Positions 35,001 to 47,000 of a stretch of DNA of 64,000 nucleotides are shown one piece after another. The notes beneath the pieces are model-generated. The model made no database searches, was not told the DNA's origin, and saw only the letters and a list, made by a program, of their open reading frames with translations. How positions within the stretch are numbered: position 1 is the stretch's first letter; each line of letters opens with the position of its first letter. The DNA is from Prostheceraeus crozeri. Lineage: Eukaryota > Platyhelminthes > Polycladida > Euryleptidae. Both the position numbers and the translations under genes were made by a program. The stretch spans positions 124,001 to 188,000 of the forward strand of contig CAJQUW010012648.1 in NCBI GenBank assembly GCA_907163375.1, read 5' to 3'.

Positions 35001-38000
35001 AGTTAGAGAGCATATTCGAAGCAACTGTCATAGTTAGAGAGCATATTGGAAGCACCTGTCATAGTTAGAGAGCATATTCAAAGAGCCTGTCATAGTTAGA
35101 GAGCATATTCGAAGCAACTGTCATAGTTAGAGAGCATATTGGAAGCACCTGTCATAGTTAGAGAGCATATTCGAAGCACCTGTCATAGTTAGAGAGCATA
35201 TTCGAAGAACCTGTCATAGTTACAGAGAATATTCGAAGCAACTGTCATAGTTAGAGAGCATATTCGAAGCACCTGTCATAGTTAGAGAGCATATTCGAAG
35301 CACCTGTCATAGTTAGAGAGCATATTCGAAGAACCTGTCATAGTTAGAGAGCATATTCGAAGCAACTGTCATAGTTAGAGAGCATATTCGAAGAACCTGT
35401 CATAGTTAGAGAGAATATTCGAAGCAACTGTCATAGTTAGAGAGCATATTCGAAGCACCTGTCATAGTTAGAGAGCATATTCGAAGCACCTGTCATAGTT
35501 AGAGAGCATATTCGAAGAACCTGTCATAGTTAGAGAGCATATTCGAAGCAACTGTCATAGTTAGAGAGCATATTCGAAGCACCTGTCATAGTTAGACAGC
35601 ATATTCGAAGCACCTGTCATAGTTAGAGAGCATATTCGAAGCACCTGTCATAGTTAGAGAGCACATTCGAAGCACGTGTCATAGTTAGAGAGCATATTCG
35701 AAGAACCTGTCATAGTTAGAGAGCATATTCGAAGCAACTGTCATAGTTAGAGAGCACATTGGAAGTGCTTGTCATAGTTAGAGAGCATATTCGAAGCACG
35801 TGTCATAGTTAGAGAGCATATTCGAAGCACCTGTCATAGTTAGAGAGCATATTCGAAGCACCTGTCATAGTTAGAGAGCATATTCGAAGCAACTGTCATA
35901 GTCAGAGAGCATATTCGAAGCAACTGTCATAGTTAGAGAGCATATTCGAAGCACCTGTCATAGTTAGACAGCATATTCGAAGCACCTGTCATAGTTAGAG
36001 AGCATATTCGAAGCACCTGTCATAGTTAGAGAGCATATTCGAAGCAACTGTCATAGTTAGAGAGCATATTCGAAGCACCTGTCATAGTTAGAGAGCATAT
36101 TCGAAGCACCTGTCATAGTTAGAGAGCATATTCGAAGCAACTGTCATAGTTAGAGAGCATATTCGAAGCACCTGTCATAGTTAGAGAGCATATTCGAAGC
36201 ACCTGTCATAGTTAGAGAGCATATTCGAAGCACCTGTCATAGTTAGAGAGCATATTCGAAGCACCTGTCATAGTTGGAGAGCATATTCGAACCCCCTTCA
36301 TAGTTAGAGAGCATATTCGAAGCACCTGTCATAGTTAGAGAGCATATTCGAAGCACCTGTCATAGTTAGAGAGCATATTCGAAGCACCTGTCATAGTTAG
36401 AGAGCACATTGGAAATGCTTGTCATAGTTAGAGAGCATATTCGAAGCACCTGTCATAGTTAGAGAGCATATTCGAAGCACCTGTCATAGTTAGAGAGCAT
36501 ATTCGAAGCACCTGTCATAGTTAGACAGCATATTCGAAGCACCTGTCATAGTTAGAGAGCATATTCGAAGCACCTGTCATAGTTAGAGAGCATATTCGAA
36601 GCACCTGTCATAGTTAGAGAGCATATTCGAAGAGCCTGTCATAGTTAGAGAGCACATTGGAAGTGCTTGTCATAGTTAGAGAGCATATTCGAAGCACCTG
36701 TCATAGTTAGAGAGCATATTCGAAGCACCTGTCATAGTTAGAGAGCACATTGGAAGCACCTGTCATAGTTAGAGAGCATATTCGAAGAACCTGTCATAGT
36801 TAGAGAGCATATTCGAAGCAACTGTCATAGTTAGAGAGCATATTCGAAGCACCTGTCATAGTTAGACAGCATATTCGAAGCACCTGTCATAGTTAGAGAG
36901 CATATTCGAAGCACCTGTCATAGTTAGAGAGCACATTCGAAGCACGTGTCATAGTTAGAGAGCATATTCGAAGAACCTGTCATAGTTAGAGAGCATATTC
37001 GAAGCAACTGTCATAGTTAGAGAGCATATTCGAAGCACCTGTCATAGTTAGAGAGCATATTCGAAGCACCTGTCATAGTTAGAGAGCATATTCGAAGCAC
37101 CTGTCATAGTTAGAGAGCATATTCGAAGCACCTGTCATAGTTAGAGAGCATATTCGAAGAACCTGTCATAGTTAGAGAGCATATTCGAAGCAACTGTCAT
37201 AGTTAGAGAGCATATTCGAAGCACCTGTCATAGTTAGAGAGCACATTGGAAGTGCTTGTCATAGTTAGAGAGCATATTCGAAGCAACTGTCATAGTTAGA
37301 GAGCATATTCGAAGCACCTGTCATAGTTAGAGAGCATATTCGAAGCACCTGTCATAGTTAGAGAGCATATTCGAAGAACCTGTCATAGTTAGAGAGCACA
37401 TTGGAAGTGCTTGTCATAGTTAGAGAGCATATTCGAAGCACCTGTCATAGTTAGAGAGCATATTCGAAGAACCTGTCATAGTTAGAGAGCACATTGGAAG
37501 CACCTGTCATAGTTAGAGAGCATATTCGAAGCACCTGTCATAGTTAGAGAGCATATTCGAAGCACCTGTCATAGTTAGAGAGCATATTCGAAGCACCTGT
37601 CATAGTTAGACAGCATATTCGAAGCAACTGTCATAGTTAGAGAGCATATTCGAAGCACCTGTCATAGTTAGAGAGCATATTCGAAGCACCTGTCATAGTT
37701 AGAGAGCACATTGGAAGTGCTTGTCATAGTTAGAGAGCATATTCGAAGCAACTGTCATAGTTAGAGAGCATATTCGAAGCACCTGTCATAGTTAGAGAGC
37801 ATATTCGAAGCACCTGTCATAGTTAGAGAGCACATTGGAAGCACCTGTCATAGTTAGAGAGCATATTCGAAGCAACTGTCATAGTTAGAGAGCATATTCG
37901 AAGCACCTGTCATAGTTAGAGAGCATATTCGAAGCACCTGTCATAGTTAGACAGCATATTCGAAGAACCTGTCATAGTTAGAGAGCATATTCGAAGCACC

Positions 38001-41000
38001 TGTCATAGTTAGAGAGCACATTCGAAGCACGTGTCATAGTTAGAGAGCATATTCGAAGCACCTGTCATAGTTAGAGAGCATATTCGAAGCAACTGTCATA
38101 GTTAGAGAGCATATTGGAAGCACCTGTCATAGTTAGAGAGCATATTCGAAGCAACTGTCATAGTTAGAGAGCATATTCGAAGCAACTGTCATAGTTAGAG
38201 AGCATATTGGAAGCACCTGTCATAGTTAGAGAGCATATTCGAAGCACCTGTCATAGTTAGAGAGAATATTCGAAGCAACTGTCATACTTAGAGAGCATAT
38301 TCGAAGCACCTGTCATAGTTAGAGAGCATATTCGAAGCACCTGTCATAGTTAGAGAGCATATTCGAAGAACCTGTCATAGTTAGAGAGCATATTCGAAGC
38401 AACTGTCATAGTTAGAGAGCATATTCGAAGCAACTGTCATAGTTAGAGAGCATATTCGAAGCACCTGTCATAGTTAGACAGCATATTCGAAGCACCTGTC
38501 ATAGTTAGAGAGCATATTCGAAGCACCTGTCATAGTTAGAGAGCACATTCGAAGCACGTGTCATAGTTAGAGAGCATATTCGAAGAACCTGTCATAGTTA
38601 GAGAGCATATTCGAAGCAACTGTCATAGTTAGAGAGCACATTGGAAGTGCTTGTCATAGTTAGAGAGCATATTCGAAGCACGTGTCATAGTTAGAGAGCA
38701 TATTCGAAGCACCTGTCATAGTTAGAGAGCATATTCGAAGCACCTGTCATAGTTAGAGAGCATATTCGAAGCAACTGTCATAGTCAGAGAGCATATTCGA
38801 AGCAACTGTCATAGTTAGAGAGCATATTCGAAGCACCTGTCATAGTTAGACAGCATATTCGAAGCACCTGTCATAGTTAGAGAGCATATTCGAAGCACCT
38901 GTCATAGTTAGAGAGCATATTCGAAGCAACTGTCATAGTTAGAGAGCATATTCGAAGCACCTGTCATAGTTAGAGAGCATATTCGAAGCACCTGTCATAG
39001 TTAGAGAGCATATTCGAAGCAACTGTCATAGTTAGAGAGCATATTCGAAGCACCTGTCATAGTTAGAGAGCATATTCGAAGCACCTGTCATAGTTAGAGA
39101 GCACATTCGAAGCACCTGTCATAGTTAGAGAGCATATTCGAAGCACCTGTCATAGTTGGAGAGCATATTCGAACCCCCTTCATAGTTAGAGAGCATATTC
39201 GAAGCACCTGTCATAGTTAGAGAGCATATTCGAAGCACCTGTCATAGTTAGAGAGCATATTCGAAGCACCTGTCATAGTTAGAGAGCATATTCGAAGCAC
39301 CTGTCATAGTTAGAGAGCATATTCGAAGCACCTGTCATAGTTAGACAGCATATTCGAAGCACCTGTCATAGTTAGAGAGCATATTCGAAGCACCTGTCAT
39401 AGTTAGACAGCATATTCGAAGCACCTGTCATAGTTAGAGAGCATATTCGAAGCACCTGTCATAGTTAGAGAGCATATTCGAAGCACCTGTCATAGTTAGA
39501 GAGCACATTCGAAGCACGTGTCATAGTTAGAGAGCATATTCGAAGCACCTGTCATAGTTAGAGAGCATATTCGAAGCAACTGTCATAGTTAGAGAGCATA
39601 TTGGAAGCACCTGTCATAGTTAGAGAGCATATTCGAAGCAACTGTCATAGTTAGAGAGCATATTCGAAGCAACTGTCATAGTTAGAGAGCATATTGGAAG
39701 CACCTGTCATAGTTAGAGAGCATATTCGAAGCACCTGTCATAGTTAGAGAGAATATTCGAAGCAACTGTCATACTTAGAGAGCATATTCGAAGCACCTGT
39801 CATAGTTAGAGAGCATATTCGAAGCACCTGTCATAGTTAGAGAGCATATTCGAAGAACCTGTCATAGTTAGAGAGCATATTCGAAGCAACTGTCATAGTT
39901 AGAGAGCATATTCGAAGCAACTGTCATAGTTAGAGAGCATATTCGAAGCACCTGTCATAGTTAGACAGCATATTCGAAGCACCTGTCATAGTTAGAGAGC
40001 ATATTCGAAGCACCTGTCATAGTTAGAGAGCACATTCGAAGCACGTGTCATAGTTAGAGAGCATATTCGAAGAACCTGTCATAGTTAGAGAGCATATTCG
40101 AAGCAACTGTCATAGTTAGAGAGCACATTGGAAGTGCTTGTCATAGTTAGAGAGCATATTCGAAGCACGTGTCATAGTTAGAGAGCATATTCGAAGCACC
40201 TGTCATAGTTAGAGAGCATATTCGAAGCACCTGTCATAGTTAGAGAGCATATTCGAAGCAACTGTCATAGTCAGAGAGCATATTCGAAGCAACTGTCATA
40301 GTTAGAGAGCATATTCGAAGCACCTGTCATAGTTAGACAGCATATTCGAAGCACCTGTCATAGTTAGAGAGCATATTCGAAGCACCTGTCATAGTTAGAG
40401 AGCATATTCGAAGCAACTGTCATAGTTAGAGAGCATATTCGAAGCACCTGTCATAGTTAGAGAGCATATTCGAAGCACCTGTCATAGTTAGAGAGCATAT
40501 TCGAAGCAACTGTCATAGTTAGAGAGCATATTCGAAGCACCTGTCATAGTTAGAGAGCATATTCGAAGCACCTGTCATAGTTAGAGAGCACATTCGAAGC
40601 ACCTGTCATAGTTAGAGAGCATATTCGAAGCACCTGTCATAGTTGGAGAGCATATTCGAACCCCCTTCATAGTTAGAGAGCATATTCGAAGCACCTGTCA
40701 TAGTTAGAGAGCATATTCGAAGCACCTGTCATAGTTAGAGAGCATATTCGAAGCACCTGTCATAGTTAGAGAGCATATTCGAAGCACCTGTCATAGTTAG
40801 AGAGCATATTCGAAGCACCTGTCATAGTTAGACAGCATATTCGAAGCACCTGTCATAGTTAGAGAGCATATTCGAAGCACCTGTCATAGTTAGACAGCAT
40901 ATTCGAAGCACCTGTCATAGTTAGAGAGCATATTCGAAGCACCTGTCATAGTTAGAGAGCATATTCGAAGCACCTGTCATAGTTAGAGAGCATATTCGAA

Positions 41001-44000
41001 GCAACTGTCATAGTCAGAGAGCATATTCGAAGCAACTGTCATAGTTAGAGAGCATATTCGAAGCACCTGTCATAGTTAGACAGCATATTCGAAGCACCTG
41101 TCATAGTTAGAGAGCACATTGGAAGCACCTGTCATAGTTAGAGAGCATATTCGAAGAACCTGTCATAGTTAGAGAGCATATTCGAAGCAACTGTCATAGT
41201 TAGAGAGCATATTCGAAGCACCTGTCATAGTTAGACAGCATATTCGAAGCACCTGTCATAGTTAGAGAGCATATTCGAAGCACCTGTCATAGTTAGAGAG
41301 CACATTCGAAGCACGTGTCATAGTTAGAGAGCATATTCGAAGAACCTGTCATAGTTAGAGAGCATATTCGAAGCAACTGTCATAGTTAGAGAGCACATTG
41401 GAAGTGCTTGTCATAGTTAGAGAGCATATTCGAAGCACGTGTCATAGTTAGAGAGCATATTCGAAGCAACTGTCATAGTTAGAGAGCATATTCGAAGCAC
41501 CTGTCATAGTTAGAGAGCATATTCGAAGCAACTGTCATAGTCAGAGAGCATATTCGAAGCAACTGTCATAGTTAGAGAGCATATTCGAAGCACCTGTCAT
41601 AGTTAGACAGCATATTCGAAGCACCTGTCATAGTTAGAGAGCATATTCGAAGCACCTGTCATAGTTAGAGAGCATATTCGAAGCAACTGTCATAGTTAGA
41701 GAGCATATTCGAAGCACCTGTCATAGTTAGAGAGCATATTCGAAGCACCTGTCATAGTTAGAGAGCATATTCGAAGCAACTGTCATAGTTAGAGAGCATA
41801 TTCGAAGCACCTGTCATAGTTAGAGAGCATATTCGAAGCACCTGTCATAGTTAGAGAGCATATTCGAAGCACCTGTCATAGTTAGAGAGCATATTCGAAG
41901 CACCTGTCATAGTTGGAGAGCATATTCGAACCCCCTTCATAGTTAGAGAGCATATTCGAAGCACCTGTCATAGTTAGAGAGCATATTCGAAGCACCTGTC
42001 ATAGTTAGAGAGCATATTGGAAGCACCTGTCATAGTTAGAGAGCATATTCGAAGCACCTGTCATAGTTAGAGAGCATATTCGAAGCACCTGTCATAGTTA
42101 GAGAGCATATTCGAAGCACCTGTCATAGTTAGAGAGCATATTCGAAGCACCTGTCATAGTTAGAGAGCATATTCGAAGCAACTGTCATAGTTAGAGAGCA
42201 TATTCGAAGCACCTGTCATAGTTAGACAGCATATTCGAAGAACCTGTCATAGTTAGAGAGCATATTGAACGGAAAGTATGAAGCACGTACTCGATGGACT
42301 TACCACTATCACCATTTCTTCAAGCCATGAGATCATCATGATACATTAGTATTAGGATAGAAAATTGAACAGTCACCAATATTATCACAAAAAACATTAA
42401 TTAATACACGCCGATATGGACATCGTAATAGAGATAAATCAAGACAACACAGTGAGGAAGACAGAGGAGCATTCATAGTCACTCACTTCTTGTTTCTTAT
42501 CCAGCACTTTTAAGGCCTGAAGAACGATTATTGCCGCAACAATAGCATTTGTAGTAGCAATTGCAGGGATAATGTTTCCAGCCATTGATTTAATTTCGAA
42601 TCGTGTTTTCAATTGCATTTGAAAAACTTGACATCGCAAATTTGCCGCAGCAGCCACAAAGTCCATCATTGAATTGTCGTCCTGAAAATTTAAATCATCT
42701 TAAACTTCTAAGCTTAGAAAGCAGGGATGGCAAAAATCATTTAGTTTCTGTTGCTTCTCATCTAATATTTCAACATAAATTAACATGCTTGACTTTTTAT
42801 TGAACATATTTTAGAATGGATTTTTCTGTCATCCGTGTTTACTGAAAAGAAGGCTTGATACATAAACTGGATTTTCTATTTTTTATGTTACTTATTACAT
42901 TATATTTGGATTCAAGTAAATTGAATTTGCAAGTTATGGAAGGGTCACTTTAGTATGTAGCTAAATTGATACAAGCAAAGCATAGGCTATTATCACAAAC
43001 ACGTTCGAGTGCTTTAGCATGCAAGCGATTTCTTCAAAGAGTAAGGAAGAACACAATGACGACTATTTGTCCGGAAGCATACGTCACACCAAGATGGATT
43101 AAAGTCGAGCCTCCTAAAACTGCATTAATGCTATCATTGTGAACATTATTCATTCATAATCATATCATTCAATAATATTAAGATTGAAGATAAGACTACA
43201 CGATTTTACCCAGAAATGTCAAGAATGTAATACAAACATAGTGAAAAGCAGCTATGTGTAGCACCATGGTCAGAGCAGGAGTTAAAATTAGTCTTTAGGC
43301 TACATGCAATGAAAGGAAGCCGTTATTGCATACGGTTTGTCTGCTGATGAAGAGTGCTCAATTCCTCGTTGTCAAGTGCTAAGTTAAGTTCTCTTTCTTA
43401 GGGCCTGATCACAACAAAAAATGGTTTGCCAATTTTCTTTTAACCAAGTCTCAGTTTAACTGGTGGTCTCCGTGCACATTGGTTAAGTGCCTGGCCTAGT
43501 GATCTTCTAGTGCAGAGGTCGAGCCCCGAAAGTATCATTGGAAGTTGTCAGGAAGGGCATCCGGACAAACGCTCCAATTAAAGTCTGACTACGTCAGCAC
43601 CGTCCAACTCCCCAGGATGGGGGAGTAGTGATGTTGAACCATTCATCTTCATTCATACGTAAAATGATATGAAAAGTTACAGTGCTATGAAATGACACTC
43701 CAAAAATTCATTTAGTGTTCAAGCGGTTCGGGAGATCCAAGTTCATTTTAAAAGGAAGAGCATTTTCAAACACATAGTTCTTATGCCCTACATCGTATGT
43801 GAGCATTGCGCTCGAGGCTGACAATTATGCAAACCTCTATTTGAGAAATTAGTTTTTTCGACCGATAACGACGGGAATGCGTAAATCTGTGTTTTGAACA
43901 TAAAAAATCGTTTTGAGCTTAATCGATGAAGACTTACTTTGTCCCAAACCAGACCACCATCAGCGGCTCGGGTCTTGTAGCGTTCTCTCAGCACTAGCAC

Positions 44001-47000
44001 ACTGGACGTGAAAGTGCGCGCGCATTCAGCAACAGACCACTGCCTCTGATCACGAAGGCCTGACTGCTCTGAATCCAACATTGCTGAGCCGTCCAGGTCT
44101 TCAGCCAATGGAATTGGAGCCTTTCTGTCGGTTCGGTTCTCCCATAACACCTGAAATCATCAAAGTTTATTATAGTGTAATCTCTCCTCGACTGAAATCA
44201 GTCAACGATCTTGTTTCATTTAGGACAATTCAGAATTTCATTAACATTCTTCATTTTAGAAAATCATCTGGGTAGTGATCGCGCAGCTCGCATGGGAGAT
44301 GGATTCTCTCAGGTCTATTGCCACATCATGCGCTGATGTTGGAAAGCTAGTAGTCTACTAAACGACGTCTACTTCAATTTCGATGACACAAAAAGTCGGA
44401 CATTTGTGCTGTTCATATATTTCTGATAGAGATTATCGGAGTAAACAATTTTCATCAATGGCAACAGAATGAAATGAGACAAACAATAGACCAAAATGCC
44501 ATGCAAAGGATGTGCGGCTGAAAGGATTCGAACCTACGACCCAGGTTAACTAGACGTGTGCTCTACCAACTGGGCCACGAGCGGCTGGCAGGATTCATAA
44601 CATGTCAGTACACGAAACCTAGATTGGCCAGGGTTCGCACGGCTTCCTGGGGACAAAATTCACATGCTTTTGCAAACCCTTTCTTCAACAAAAAGCTTTC
44701 AACCCCAGCTCAGGTATCTGGGGTAGAAGCTATTTCAGCAAGAGAAGGCCTCCAAAAATTCAGCTTCAAGATATTTCTACCGAATTACAATTCAAATTAA
44801 TACCGCCATTCCACTGATTGCAGCTAAATTCATTTCATATACATATTGACGCATCACAAGAAAACTGTTGAAATAAGAAATCCTACATACATGCTTCCTT
44901 TTACATTCAAAATATATGTATAGAAGCATAAGACACTTGAGAAAAACATTATAAGACGTGGACAGCACATTAAGTAAACGCTATATTATACCTACCATGC
45001 TGGCCAGAAGTTTAACACAATTGTGATTTTTGTATTTTAGCTTGTTGGGAAGAACATGTGACTATATGAGTATATACGATATTTTTCACATCTATAGAGG
45101 TAGAACGGTTGCATTTTATTTACATTGTGTTAACTTTTGGCCAGCATGGTACATTGAGGGTGGGCAATTTTAATACCTGGGACATACCGGGTGGTCCCAA
45201 AAGATCTCCCTGGTAACGAATTGCTGTTACTCGTAATTGAATGGATGAAATAAGCTGAAATTTGAACTGAGAGTTCACGTTAACCATAATTTTTGGCGAA
45301 ACTTGAACTACGCAAGTTCAGGTTAACGATATTTTTTGGTCTAATAAGTTTGTCATTCCATGAAAACCCCACTTGAGATTCAGGCGATCGCCTTTGTGTA
45401 TTTTCGAGAAAGCTCGAGATTTTCTATACAACTTTTGTTTATTCCATACAATTTTATTATTTTTCTAACAAACTGAGAGACAAGCAGAAGTCAATTGAAT
45501 AGTCGCCAACAAACAAGGAAAATGATCTCAATACTCAATATGATGACCTTCGTATTCAATGCAGCTTTGCAGACGCCTTTTGAAACTGAGGAGGCTGCTC
45601 GCAACTAAGTCCAGTGGCATCTCTTGCACCGTCCGGACGATCCACACCTTCAGCTCACACAAACTGCTGACTGGTTCTTGGTAAACCTTCTCCTTTACCC
45701 ACACCCAGACAATGAAGGGCATTTCCACGCGTGACGGAATCACTTTTGAACACCTATTTTTGGATCATTTTTAATTTTTTCGGCAAAACATTGATCATTC
45801 GTTTAAATTATGGTCCTATTTTCCTCAGAGCATGACTGAAGAATTCTACTGTGGTATTCAGATGTCAAAAAAGGATTTTGATTTTTTTAGAGGCATGTTT
45901 CAAAATCATGAATTCTTCGTGACGGAATCACGCAGAGAATTTTTCAATTTTTAATTTGCGTGAACCGAGGCAAAAGTCTGCGAATCCAGAGGTCCAATTC
46001 GCATATACTCTCAGTATGTTTGATGGTTGGGCATGTATATACGGATGGATGAATATTTAGTTCAGATGTTGTTTATTCTCTTAGTATGGTCTGTGTTAGT
46101 CAAAGATGTCATCGTGACGGAATCACTCTCCGATTTACTCCTACAAATTCAAATGATTTCTTCCATGCCATTCAGAATTTTTAATGTATTTCATCCAACC
46201 ATGAAAACATGTCATATTTACAGCCTGAGCCGCCACGGAAGTCAACATTCTTAGACTTATTTGCACCCTATACAAGTAGGCCTACTAGACCCATCTACAG
46301 AATGAAAAATCACTGCTAGTAGTGGCATCCAGATATGCATTTTATCCGATTCTCAACAACAAATTGCGTGCAATATTAGGTACGCCTACCGGTACCGTTG
46401 CATCATCAAGTTTGAAAAAATGATGTATTCAAAATGTTAAATCATGTCAAAATATCGTAGTCCTCTACGAATTGCGGAGATAGTAAATTGGAAACCGAAC
46501 TTTCTCCCTTTTTCACTGTTGACAGGCTTCGGCAGTTTCCATATGCCTGCCTCAGAAATACAGTCAGTATCATCCCTAGATGGAGCAATGTAGAAATATG
46601 TCATCACGAGATATGTCATCTCTTGTAAAAGTCAATAACTTGACCCTTAACACTGTCTTCTAGCCCCTGAACGGAAGTTGATCCTAGTGCATTCGGTGCC
46701 TCTTTGATCTGGAATCCTTCTCTTACTGTCAAAACTACCAAAATGGTCTGCGCTTATTAGGTGAATCTGAAAGTGCATTCATGGCACGTTTTACGGCTTT
46801 ATCTATGGACTGAGGAGTATAGGAATATGTGGTGTTACTATTTCCTTTGTTTTGTTGTTTCTCGTGATACCGTTTCTGTGCTTCATTATGTCTCCTTTTA
46901 AGTTTATTTTACCCGTTTTCAGACATAGTACTCCATCGTTTAGCTTTTCTAGACCTTTCTCTCTCTTAATAAGTGTTATGCAAATCTAAGTCTGTCCGAA

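Larger units (their letters stand above)
33143..42267. repeat. 31-bp tandem repeat array, about 294 units, filling a UBA2 intron
   Basis: The unit is CATAGTTAGAGAGCATATTC followed by GAAGCACCTGT (31 bp). Length divided by 31 gives about 294 units over 9.1 kb. Variants include GACAGC for GAGAGC, AACTGT for ACCTGT, TCAGAG for TTAGAG, ACATTGGAAGTGCTT, ACGTGT, and a 30-bp unit with GTTGGAG and ACCCCCTTCAT. These variants recur at fixed distances, revealing higher-order repeats. Stops occur throughout, so it is not coding. It begins 178 bases from one exon and ends 219 bases from the next, so it makes up about 96% of the intron. Confidence 0.97.

Noticed and set aside
33143-42267. CRISPR-like array
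   Set aside because: Units are head to tail with no unique spacers and the setting is an animal intron; it is a minisatellite.
43788-43937. Extension of the UBA2 exon reading into [12 protein letters not shown]
   Set aside because: This follows a GTAAGT donor and does not match the family; it is intron.
44508-44590. Functional tRNA gene on the minus strand
   Set aside because: A- and B-boxes are good, but the same SINE tail follows and the acceptor stem is imperfect.
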